Both the position numbers and the translations under genes were made by a program. From Rickettsiales bacterium (GTDB lineage Bacteria; Pseudomonadota; Alphaproteobacteria; Rickettsiales; UBA1997): a stretch of 5,172 nt of DNA. The stretch spans positions 1 to 5,172 of the forward strand of contig JAITAR010000037.1 in the NCBI GenBank assembly GCA_031284025.1, read 5' to 3'. The notes beneath the pieces were generated by a model. It ran no database searches. It saw nothing but the letters and a program-made list of their open reading frames with translations, and was not told where the DNA came from. Positions 1 through 5,172 of the stretch are shown here, in pieces. The first letter of the stretch is position 1. Every line of letters starts with the position of its first letter.

Positions 1-683
1 TTGGTAGAAATTATGGAGTTGAGCGTTTTGCCGGTGCTACCATCGTCTTCAGATTTTTTTGTTGTTTTTTCTATCTCTTTGGATTTCAGGTATACTTCTT
101 TTTTTACTCTATCCATTAAATCTACCTGGTCGAAACATTTTAAAAAATCTGAATTGCTAGGAATTGCACGTTCTTCTTCCTTTCTTAGTTTCAAATCTCC
201 ATATAGACCTTTATACGTTGGTTTTATGTCTTTGAAATTGATTTTTTCCTTTGAATAGTCCTGATAGTTATTTTCTAGGTACAACAAATTACTATCTTTG
301 TTACCCAGTAGAAAATTGTCAAAGTCGTTAAATTTATCCTTTAATCTACTTTCTCTATAGTAAATACTCAGATCTGAACCAACATAGGCTGTACTATTTT
401 TTTCAATAGCTGCATTTTTGTTTTTATATGTCTTTATTGTTTTCATAAAATTATTAGCTTTGGCATTCGATTTTTCTGTAACACTTTTTGTGCGAATTTC
501 CTCGTGGTTCTGTTTCACTAGCCTTTCATGTTTCTTTTTTGGTCTCCCTATCTTATTAGCATTTTTACTTAGAAAAGTGCTGTTATATTTATCGACGGGA
601 TCACCACTCCCACAGGATAGCAGCAAAACTGACAGCAGCACAGTAGCTAAAGTAACCCTATTTTTTCTACTTTTTAAAAACAT
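1..683 (-). CDS. Putative lipoprotein of unknown function, 3' end outside window
   Basis: I do not recognise this protein. The frame is open from an ATG at 683-681 to the window edge (227 codons, no stop), so the C-terminus is missing. The start is supported by an AGGGA Shine-Dalgarno motif at 693-689, 5 nt upstream. The N-terminus is a lipoprotein signal peptide: basic residues (K4, R6, K7, R9), a hydrophobic stretch at about 11-22, and lipobox LLSC with the acylated Cys at 24. The rest is strongly hydrophilic, rich in Lys, Asn, Ser and Glu, with Tyr-containing stretches at about 97-165 and a highly charged segment at about 165-215; no further membrane segment is visible. It overlaps the 3' end of the upstream SPOR gene by 17 nt, which implies co-translation and possibly a related envelope role. 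A C-terminal domain beyond the window could define it; the visible part resembles a disordered linker. Being a lipoprotein is likely; the function is unknown. Confidence 0.8.
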   Translation of the reverse strand, partial: MFLKSRKNRVTLATVLLSVLLLSCGSGDPVDKYNSTFLSKNANKIGRPKKKHERLVKQNHEEIRTKSVTEKSNAKANNFMKTIKTYKNKNAAIEKNSTAYVGSDLSIYYRESRLKDKFNDFDNFLLGNKDSNLLYLENNYQDYSKEKINFKDIKPTYKGLYGDLKLRKEEERAIPSNSDFLKCFDQVDLMDRVKKEVYLKSKEIEKTTKKSEDDGSTGKTLNSIIST

Positions 684-1749
684 AGATTTCCCTGTGACCT
701 AGATCAGATATTTGCTTTATTATCTTATCTAGATCGTTTTTATCACTAAAACCGCCAGCCAACACTTTGTAAACAGTTTGCCCACCAATTGTTCTACCAT
801 TTTCAATTCTCAGCTCTGGCACAGTTCTCTGAAACTTTTTTAGCAGTGCAACGGCTCTATTTTCGTCTAGAAATGTACCCAGCTGAACATAGTGCAGTGT
901 TTCATCGGAGGATTTAGTTGGACTAACTGTTTCTTTTGTTCTCAATTCTCTGACACCACTATTCTTATCTCTAAATTGTTCACCGGCAGGTACAACTTTT
1001 TCGCTTTGTTTTTTCCCTACTAGCTCAGTAGTTTTTCTACTATTAACATTTCCAGCAGTTTTCTTATCGTGTTCTGCAGCTAGATTTTTGACTCCGTAGT
1101 CATTTATCATAAAATTGTTCGCTGGTACACTGTTTACCCCCGCTGATAACACACTACCATTTATATTCTTCCCATCATGGCTGCTATCTACCTCATTTCG
1201 TCTGTCATCAGTAAAATAACTGGCCGGAAGATGATCAAAATCGGCTATTGTCTTGTTACTCTTATTTCTTTTTAAATTTTCCGCATAGGATTCCAAATCA
1301 TTATTTTCGCTAATGTCATCGATGACGCTCTTCGAGGAATAGGCAGTGCTGCCACCGCTCAATGACGGGTTCAAATCGTTTCCTATGATTTTACTGTATT
1401 TAGTTGACTTTTTACTGGTTTTTCTGCTATCGCTAACACCCTCTCTATTCTCCTCCGCTTTCTTTTTAAGTATATAGTCTTCATTTAGCTTCGGTCTTTT
1501 TCTCTCTATGTAAATGGCTTTACCATCCTTACCCACTATTCTGTAGGATGTATTACCAGAGTCCCGTCCTCTATTTTCACTGCACGATGTTAAGGTAATC
1601 AAAAACATTAACAAATAAAAAAGTTTCTGCTTGTTTTTCATAAAAAAAGAATTTACATTACAAGTACGTACCTCTCTAGGTAACGCAGCTAGATTATTAC
1701 GTTGCATTTCTTGAAATACAATACATTTTGTTTGGCTATCATACACCAT
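667..1749 (-). CDS. SPOR-domain envelope protein (lipoprotein or FtsN-like)
   Basis: A SPOR domain fills the C-terminus (residues about 285-360 of 360): a YVQLGTF strand, a helix with ENRAVALLKKF, then YKVLAGGF and a final strand IYVFKK. SPOR domains bind denuded peptidoglycan glycans, usually at the division septum, so a periplasmic cell-wall or division role is inferred. Between residues 57 and 284 lies a long low-complexity linker rich in Ser, Asn, Lys and Asp. The start is ambiguous. ATG 1749 has an AGGGAG ribosome site 8 nt upstream, and the other leftward genes here also show such sites, so I use it. An internal ATG at 1641 has no such site but would give a textbook lipoprotein signal with lipobox LTSC (Cys 56 of the long form, Cys 20 of the 324-aa form). 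There is no double-psi barrel, so it is not an ordinary RlpA. The stop overlaps the next gene by 17 nt. Confidence 0.85.
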   Translation of the reverse strand: MVYDSQTKCIVFQEMQRNNLAALPREVRTCNVNSFFMKNKQKLFYLLMFLITLTSCSENRGRDSGNTSYRIVGKDGKAIYIERKRPKLNEDYILKKKAEENREGVSDSRKTSKKSTKYSKIIGNDLNPSLSGGSTAYSSKSVIDDISENNDLESYAENLKRNKSNKTIADFDHLPASYFTDDRRNEVDSSHDGKNINGSVLSAGVNSVPANNFMINDYGVKNLAAEHDKKTAGNVNSRKTTELVGKKQSEKVVPAGEQFRDKNSGVRELRTKETVSPTKSSDETLHYVQLGTFLDENRAVALLKKFQRTVPELRIENGRTIGGQTVYKVLAGGFSDKNDLDKIIKQISDLGHREIYVFKK

Positions 1750-1821
1750 TAGCAGTACTCCCTATGCGATTTTTCTGTGCAATGTTTGTCGATCTATTAA
1801 AACAGAATGAATAATTATGGT

Positions 1822-2220
1822 CTACGTGCCACTTCCTATGTTTTTTAGAGAATTTCCAAAATCTTTTGCATAGCCAAATGCTTCAATCCTATTATTGTTT
1901 AATATAATCCAAAACTCTCGACCGGTTGAAAATAGGGGATAAAAACCAACGAAGGGGAACTTTTCCCCATTGGTAAATAGATCAAATATCGACGAATGTA
2001 TATAGTAGACCAGCACCTCTCTACTGCCATAGATCTTCTTCTCATCCGGCTCACCCCCCATTATTGCCATCACCTCCTCTCTCCTTTTGCCAAGCTGCAG
2101 CTCATTAGTAGTATGTCTATGAACGATATTCACACAGGAGGCTAGAAATGGTAATATAGCAAGACCCACAACTATCTTGCAAAACTTCCTAGACGAGTTT
2201 TGCTTCTTTGAAGAGAACAT
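1822..2220 (-). CDS. BamE/SmpA-OmlA-like outer-membrane lipoprotein
   Basis: This is a 132-aa lipoprotein. Basic residues at 5-15 precede a hydrophobic stretch at about 17-27 and lipobox LASC, with acylated Cys 29. The mature part begins with the pattern typical of SmpA/OmlA folds: [15 protein letters not shown] at 41-55, followed by a glycine/proline turn (GEPDE), then strands around EVLVYYI (68-74) and [17 protein letters not shown] (102-118). BamE is the small lipoprotein of the BAM complex that inserts beta-barrel proteins into the outer membrane. Length and motif order fit, but other small lipoproteins share this fold, so the family is likelier than the exact orthologue. Start: ATG 2220 has GAGG at 2228-2225, 4 nt upstream. 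It lies inside rpmG and overlaps its last 32 nt, and no later start would keep the signal peptide, so the overlap is probably real and the genes co-transcribed. Confidence 0.7.
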   Translation of the reverse strand: MFSSKKQNSSRKFCKIVVGLAILPFLASCVNIVHRHTTNELQLGKRREEVMAIMGGEPDEKKIYGSREVLVYYIHSSIFDLFTNGEKFPFVGFYPLFSTGREFWIILNNNRIEAFGYAKDFGNSLKNIGSGT

Positions 2221-2374
2221 GCTTCCTCACAACTGGGTCGTATTTGCAAAATTCCATTTTCTTCGGCTTTTTTTTTGGATTTTTCCTGGTGACATAGTAA
2301 TAACCCGTATCGGCCGTACTTACCAGTTTAAGTATTATGGACGCTCTCTTTTTTTTCGCTGTTTTCTCTACCAT
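2189..2374 (-). CDS. rpmG: 50S ribosomal protein L33
   Basis: This is a small basic protein of the large ribosomal subunit, located near the E site. The 61-aa product carries the L33 signature: [19 protein letters not shown] in the first half and [18 protein letters not shown] at the C-terminus. The CxxC zinc motifs of one L33 class are absent, so this is the zinc-free form found in alphaproteobacteria. It is about six residues longer than usual at the N-terminus ([10 protein letters not shown]). A single Cys stands in FCKYD, where Arg is usual. A GGGA motif 5 nt before the ATG is a modest ribosome site. It is the first gene of the leftward unit and overlaps the BamE-like gene by 32 nt. The coding strand has runs of nine A (2276-2268) and eight A (2356-2349), which encode lysines. 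Identification is very secure. Confidence 0.96.
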   Translation of the reverse strand: MVEKTAKKKRASIILKLVSTADTGYYYVTRKNPKKKPKKMEFCKYDPVVRKHVLFKEAKLV

Positions 2375-2392
2375 ATAAATCCCACTAGGCTG

Positions 2393-2410
2393 AAACTATA
2401 AATATAGTTT
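2393..2410. repeat. Perfect inverted repeat AAACTATA-AA-TATAGTTT
   Basis: The 8-bp arms are perfect reverse complements around a 2-bp centre, in the leader of rpmG and just upstream of (touching) the rightward -35 hexamer. The inner ACTATA/TATAGT halves recur in a second palindrome centred 30 bp away. It could be an operator for a dimeric regulator, or simply AT-rich promoter sequence. It is too short and too AT-rich for a stable RNA terminator. Confidence 0.6.
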
Positions 2411-2436
2411 GAAATAATAAAAGATTACTATATAGT
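2409..2436 (+). promoter_or_regulatory. Candidate sigma-70 promoter for IalB-uppP unit
   Basis: TTGAAA at 2409-2414 (5 of 6 consensus) and TATAGT at 2431-2436 (5 of 6) are separated by 16 bp. Transcription would begin near 2442-2444, about 30 nt before ATG 2474 but after GTG 2435, so use of this promoter would rule out the GTG start. A weaker alternative, CTGAAA at 2390-2395 and AATAAT at 2413-2418 with 17 bp between, would permit either start. AT-rich sequence produces such matches by chance, so this is a prediction. Confidence 0.45.
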
Positions 2437-2443
2437 GGTCCAA
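2414..2443 (-). promoter_or_regulatory. Candidate promoter for rpmG unit
   Basis: Read leftward, TTGGAC at 2443-2438 (weak -35, three consensus bases) and TATTAT at 2419-2414 (5 of 6 for -10) are separated by 18 bp. Transcription would start near 2407, giving rpmG a leader of about 33 nt. It overlaps the rightward candidate, so the two promoters would compete for polymerase. The -35 is poor and other TATA-like hexamers lie nearby. Confidence 0.3.
2427..2436. repeat. Perfect palindrome ACTATATAGT
   Basis: This 10-bp perfect palindrome contains the candidate rightward -10 hexamer TATAGT. It shares the ACTATA and TATAGT half-sites with the inverted repeat at 2393-2410, centre to centre 30 bp, close to three helical turns. 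A protein bound here would block rightward transcription. Confidence 0.6.
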
Positions 2444-2983
2444 TGTAATCTAAATTTTTTAAAAAACAAGGCGATGCTAGTTTTTCCTTTGGTATTTTTT
2501 TCGCTGTTAGTGTGTAGCTCAACGGCAAAGAGCAATCAGACGATAATTGTTGATGGCATGTATTACGATTGGATAGTATACCGCACCAATGAATTGGGCG
2601 AAGATAAAAAATGTTACATAGCTACCTTTGCGAAAGAATCCATAGGGAGCTATAAACTCGAGAGAAGACCTTACATAATGATCACACTGCTAAAATTAAG
2701 TGAGGTTCAGGAAATTAGTATTTTTGCGGACTACGAATTTAAAAAAAATAGTGCCATAGATTTGGCCATAGGTAACAAACAATTTAAAATGTTCACCAAG
2801 GGCACTATGGCCTGGACTAGGAGCCAACAGGAGGATAAAATGATTATTGAAGCCATGATTAAAACAGATGGATCGGTAAAAATTAGAGGAGAAACGATCT
2901 ATGGAGAATATACCATTGATTCCTATTCAATGCTGGGTTTGGCCAGAGCTTATAAGAGAATGAACGAACTCTGTAAAGACTAG
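2435..2983 (+). CDS. Invasion-associated locus B (IalB) family secreted protein
   Basis: The mature part matches the IalB family of exported alphaproteobacterial proteins. In order it shows the DWIVY motif at 45-49, KKCYIA at 58-63, RPYIMIT at 78-84, FKMFTKGTMAW at 117-127, and the C-terminal pattern GEYTIDSYSMLGLARAY at 157-173. Cys 60 and Cys 180 are the only cysteines after the signal peptide and may pair. IalB was named for a Bartonella factor in red-cell invasion; most relatives have no tested function, so only secretion is inferred. The signal peptide has a hydrophobic core at about 15-27 and probable cleavage after Ala 31. Starting at GTG 2435 gives 182 aa and a basic N-terminal region (K10, K12), which signal peptides normally need. 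ATG 2474 gives 169 aa but an uncharged start, and its AAGG sits only 2 nt away. Neither start has a good ribosome site. uppP follows after 10 nt. Confidence 0.85.
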   Translation: MVQCNLNFLKNKAMLVFPLVFFSLLVCSSTAKSNQTIIVDGMYYDWIVYRTNELGEDKKCYIATFAKESIGSYKLERRPYIMITLLKLSEVQEISIFADYEFKKNSAIDLAIGNKQFKMFTKGTMAWTRSQQEDKMIIEAMIKTDGSVKIRGETIYGEYTIDSYSMLGLARAYKRMNELCKD

Positions 2984-2993
2984 GGTAGGTACC

Positions 2994-3803
2994 ATGCCAA
3001 AACAAATTCAATTTGTCAGACTAATTCTTATGATGTTTTTTAACAGCGTCATAGAATTTCTTCCGATATCCTCGACTGCCCATAGCATTATTCTTAGCAA
3101 ATTTTTAGAGGTTGAAATCAGTCTAAATATAATTCTAGCAATTTCTCAGATGGCAATTGTACTGTCTCTTATCTATAATTTTAGAGAAACAATAGTTAAA
3201 ATATTGAAAAATTTCTTTTTTTACAAAAAAATGCGGATGTTTTGCTACAATATTGTTCTGGCAACTTTGCCATCTATGATATTTGGCCTGACGTGTCATA
3301 GAATCATAAGAAAATATCTCTACAAAAATAAAATTATAGCAATTTTTTTGGCTATCGGTGGCCTACTGATGATAGTGATAGAAAAATACAGAAAGCGTAG
3401 AAAAATCTCAGAAAACGATTACCCCTATACACTAGAGGATGTGTCAGCTGGTGATATGTATAAAATTGGGATATCCCAAGCTATTTCCCTAATTCCCGGC
3501 ATATCACGTTCTGCCAGTACTATAGGTGTTGCTTTGTTTTTAGGTTTACCAAGGGTTCTAGCAATTGATTTTTCCTTCTTTCTATCAGTGCCAGTTAGCG
3601 TTGCTGGTTTGTCTTTCGACCTGTACAGAGAATTTTCTGTTGTCAGAGACAATTGTTTGTTACTATCCGTTTGTTTTATATTTAATATATTTTTTTCATT
3701 GTTTATTATAAAAAAGATAATGAAGTATCTAAAGACGAATAAACTATACTTCTTTGGCTACTATAGAATAGCTCTAGCAGTGGCAATTTTCATGTTAGGG
3801 TAG
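2994..3803 (+). CDS. uppP: Undecaprenyl-diphosphate phosphatase (UppP/BacA family)
   Basis: This polytopic inner-membrane enzyme removes a phosphate from undecaprenyl pyrophosphate, regenerating the lipid carrier for peptidoglycan and other envelope sugars. The 269-aa length is typical and many hydrophobic helices are visible. Motif 1 lies at 17-30 (N-S-V-I-E-F-L-P-I-S-S-T-A-H), with E21, S26, S27 and H30 conserved. Motif 2 is PGISRSAST at 168-176, with R172 equivalent to the catalytic Arg. The family pattern (E/Q)xxxE at 17-21 has Asn at its first position, which is unusual. SxxFFLSVPVSVAG-type sequence at 194-205 is also family-like. The start at ATG 2994 is supported by TAGGT at 2986-2990. 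It lies 10 nt behind the IalB stop, so the two are probably co-transcribed; fba follows 52 nt later. Identity of the family is secure; full activity is less so because of Asn 17. Confidence 0.95.
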   Translation: MPKQIQFVRLILMMFFNSVIEFLPISSTAHSIILSKFLEVEISLNIILAISQMAIVLSLIYNFRETIVKILKNFFFYKKMRMFCYNIVLATLPSMIFGLTCHRIIRKYLYKNKIIAIFLAIGGLLMIVIEKYRKRRKISENDYPYTLEDVSAGDMYKIGISQAISLIPGISRSASTIGVALFLGLPRVLAIDFSFFLSVPVSVAGLSFDLYREFSVVRDNCLLLSVCFIFNIFFSLFIIKKIMKYLKTNKLYFFGYYRIALAVAIFMLG

Positions 3804-3843
3804 TCTCAAAGAAGGTTTTACCGATTTTATTAATACATTTTAG

Positions 3844-3849
3844 AGGAGG
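3844..3849 (+). promoter_or_regulatory. Consensus Shine-Dalgarno site of fba
   Basis: AGGAGG, extended by further G residues, stands 6 nt before ATG 3856. It is the only full-consensus ribosome site in the window. This suggests strong translation of the aldolase and fixes its start. Confidence 0.85.
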
Positions 3850-3855
3850 GGGCTA

Positions 3856-4842
3856 ATGGTAAAATATGAAAGTCTCGGCTTCGTCAATACAAGGCAAATG
3901 CTGGACGATGCCTACAGAGGAGGCTATGCCGTTCCAGCATATAATTTTAACAATATGGAGCAGTTACAGTCCATAGTGGTGGCCTGTTTAAAAACACAAT
4001 CTCCGGTAATACTGCAGGTTTCGGCAGGGGCCAGAAAATATGCCGATGGTGATCTTTTAAGAAATATGGCCAGAGGAGCGGTGGAGATGATGAAAAGAAT
4101 GGCGGGGGAACTTAAGATTAAAGAGATACCCGTGGCACTTCATCTTGACCATGGAGCAAATTTTGAAATATGTAGAGAATGTATAGAAAGTGGCTTCTCA
4201 TCGGTGATGATAGATGGCTCCGCACTGGAATACGAGAATAACATTGATGTAACTAGAAAAGTAGTTGATTTTGCACACAGTTATAATATTACAGTGGAAG
4301 GTGAACTCGGCAGACTAGCCGGCATAGAGGATGAGGTTTCCTCTGAAAATTCTAATTATACAAGGCCAGAGGATGTAGAGTATTTTGTTAGCAAAACTGG
4401 GGTAGATTCTCTAGCGATATCTATAGGAACATCCCACGGGGCATATAAATTTAAAGTTGAGAATGAGGAGGAAATTCCTGCGTTGAGATTCGATATTCTC
4501 GAAAATATTTCGAAAAAATTGCCGAATTTTCCTATAGTCCTCCATGGAGCATCATCTGTTCCCCAAGATACAATTCAGACCATAAACGCATTTGGTGGTA
4601 GGATTGAAAAGGCCTTTGGAGTTCCAGAGGAACAGCTGAGAAAAGCGGCAAAATTATCAGTTTGTAAAATCAATGTTGATTCCGACGGAAGGCTAGTGAT
4701 GACGGCAGCGATCAGAAAATATCTATTGAAAAATCCTGAAAAATTTGATCCAAGGGATTATCTAGGAGAAGCCAGAAAAAATCTGACTGATATGTACATG
4801 AGAAAAAACGAAACGGTATTCGGCTCCGTTAACAAAGCGTAA
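3856..4842 (+). CDS. fba: Fructose-bisphosphate aldolase, class II
   Basis: This zinc-dependent cytoplasmic enzyme interconverts fructose 1,6-bisphosphate with dihydroxyacetone phosphate and glyceraldehyde 3-phosphate in glycolysis and gluconeogenesis. The 328-aa protein is a TIM-barrel class II aldolase. The N-terminal AVPAYNFNNMEQ is at 25-36 and the QVSAGARKY motif at 54-62. HLDHG at 96-100 holds the catalytic Asp 98 and zinc ligand His 99. The other zinc ligands are expected at His 194 (GTSHGAYKF) and His 230 (LHGASSVP). INVDSDGR at 272-279 is the phosphate/substrate loop, with Ser 276 where Thr is common. All key residues are present, so it should be active. The length fits the shorter bacterial subgroup rather than the roughly 350-360-aa E. 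coli type. A consensus AGGAGG sets the start. It follows uppP by 52 nt, either as the last gene of that unit or from its own promoter, which I cannot identify. HU converges on it from the right. Confidence 0.96.
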   Translation: MVKYESLGFVNTRQMLDDAYRGGYAVPAYNFNNMEQLQSIVVACLKTQSPVILQVSAGARKYADGDLLRNMARGAVEMMKRMAGELKIKEIPVALHLDHGANFEICRECIESGFSSVMIDGSALEYENNIDVTRKVVDFAHSYNITVEGELGRLAGIEDEVSSENSNYTRPEDVEYFVSKTGVDSLAISIGTSHGAYKFKVENEEEIPALRFDILENISKKLPNFPIVLHGASSVPQDTIQTINAFGGRIEKAFGVPEEQLRKAAKLSVCKINVDSDGRLVMTAAIRKYLLKNPEKFDPRDYLGEARKNLTDMYMRKNETVFGSVNKA

Positions 4843-4872
4843 AGTTCAACTATGGAATGGTAAAGGGCTGAG

Positions 4873-4907
4873 AATAAAAATGACTCCCATCACCTTGGGT
4901 GGAAGTC
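4873..4907 (-). terminator. Probable intrinsic terminator of the HU gene
   Basis: Read leftward, the RNA forms an 8-bp stem GACUUCCA/UGGGAGUC (4907-4900 with 4889-4882) with one G-U pair and a 10-nt loop, followed directly by AUUUUUAUU. It starts 28 nt after the HU stop. On the plus strand the wobble becomes a C-A mismatch and no T-run follows, so it acts as a terminator mainly for HU and not for fba. No separate terminator for fba is evident in the gap 4843-4935. Confidence 0.7.
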
Positions 4908-4935
4908 TATTTAGGCTAGATGAAAATTTTAAATA

Positions 4936-5172
4936 TTATTTTTTATTAGGGGTTTTAATATGGGTAGTAACTTTTTTACTATTTATCAATCCCTTAATTT
5001 CCTCCTTCAGATTTTTCCCCACAGAAAATCTAATCTTTTTAGAGGCGGGAATTCTGATTTCTTTGCCTGTTTGTGGATTTCTACCGGTCTTCGCTTTGGT
5101 GTCCACAACGCTAAAGGTACCAAAACCTATCAGAGTAACTTTATCACCCTTTTTTATGGCATTCTTTACAAC
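4936..5172 (-). CDS. HU-family DNA-binding protein, 5' end outside window
   Basis: The last 78 codons of a nucleoid-associated protein of the HU/IHF family, which binds and bends DNA as a dimer. Visible are KGDKVTLIGFGTF (the helix end and first strands), the DNA-binding arm with TGRNPQTGKEIRIPA, which carries the Pro that intercalates in the minor groove, and the closing helix SVGKNLKEEIKGLI. By comparison with the usual 90-aa protein about 30 N-terminal residues are missing. The C-terminus runs about 13-15 residues beyond the usual end, with a basic tail that includes KKVTTHIKTPNKK. NPQTGKEI favours HU over IHF, but the full dimerisation part is needed to decide. The stop at 4938-4936 is followed by a probable terminator. 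The gene converges on fba. Confidence 0.93.
   Translation of the reverse strand, partial: VVKNAIKKGDKVTLIGFGTFSVVDTKAKTGRNPQTGKEIRIPASKKIRFSVGKNLKEEIKGLINSKKVTTHIKTPNKK

Larger units (their letters stand above)
2375..2473. promoter_or_regulatory. Divergent intergenic region with overlapping promoters
   Basis: This AT-rich gap separates the leftward rpmG unit from the rightward IalB-uppP-fba unit and must carry their starts of transcription. It contains two palindromes and at least one plausible promoter in each direction, listed separately. If the IalB gene starts at GTG 2435 rather than ATG 2474, its first codons lie within this region. Confidence 0.6.

Noticed and set aside
418..702. Rightward open frame of 94 codons, rich in Phe and Leu
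   Set aside because: It is antisense to the unknown lipoprotein gene, which has a good start, ribosome site and lipobox. Its hydrophobic look comes from reading Lys/Asn-rich codons backwards; the same holds for the rightward frame at 1-258.
1750..1821. Possible terminator or small RNA between the BamE-like and SPOR genes
   Set aside because: Only a 4-bp stem (CTGT/ACAG) could be found, with no T-run; the gap holds the ribosome site of the SPOR gene and nothing else I can support.
2177..2401. Rightward open frame of 74 codons
   Set aside because: It lies antisense to rpmG, whose identity is certain, and has no recognisable motif.
3425..3652. Leftward open frame of 75 codons
   Set aside because: It is antisense to the conserved motif 2 region of uppP and has no family resemblance.
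3804..3855. Separate promoter or terminator between uppP and fba
   Set aside because: AT-rich hexamers are present but no spaced -35/-10 pair stands out, and the only hairpin (GGT/ACC) has three base pairs.
4882..4907. The same hairpin as a rightward terminator for fba
   Set aside because: On the plus strand the stem has a C-A mismatch and is followed by TATTTAGG rather than a T-run, so it fits the leftward HU transcript much better.
1..5172. A new defence, mobile or CRISPR-like system
   Set aside because: No repeats with spacers, transposase, recombinase, nuclease or toxin-like gene is visible; all but one gene belong to known housekeeping or envelope families.

Overview
The window looks like part of a small, AT-rich genome of a host-associated alphaproteobacterium. 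The L33 protein is the cysteine-motif-free form typical of that class, and an IalB-family secreted protein (largely an alphaproteobacterial family) lies next to it. Low GC, dense packing, overlapping genes and Lys/Asn/Ser-rich linkers suggest an intracellular or symbiotic lineage of the Rickettsiales/Holosporales kind. The exact order cannot be fixed from the sequence alone.

Layout: two transcription units diverge from a short intergenic region around 2375-2473. Leftward (minus strand) run rpmG (L33), a short BamE/SmpA-like lipoprotein gene, a long SPOR-domain envelope protein gene and a second, unrecognised lipoprotein gene that leaves the window at base 1. The first two overlap by 32 nt and the last two by 17 nt, so this is probably one operon. 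Rightward run an IalB-family secreted protein gene, uppP and fba (class II fructose-bisphosphate aldolase). At the right edge, the 3' part of an HU-family gene points leftward toward fba, with a probable intrinsic terminator for HU in the gap.

How the genes fit together: apart from rpmG, fba and HU, the content is cell envelope. It covers outer-membrane or lipoprotein biogenesis (BamE-like), peptidoglycan binding at the septum (SPOR), recycling of the undecaprenyl carrier (UppP), and a secreted periplasmic or surface protein (IalB). UppP and SPOR together imply that the organism still makes peptidoglycan. Fba implies at least part of glycolysis or gluconeogenesis.

I see no defence system, mobile element, CRISPR array, tRNA or rRNA. 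The points most worth a second look are the pair of related palindromes overlapping the divergent promoters, an Asn in place of the first active-site Glu of UppP, the uncertain start and topology of the SPOR protein (FtsN-like or lipoprotein), and the unrecognised lipoprotein next to it. No gene-free stretch exceeds about 100 bases.
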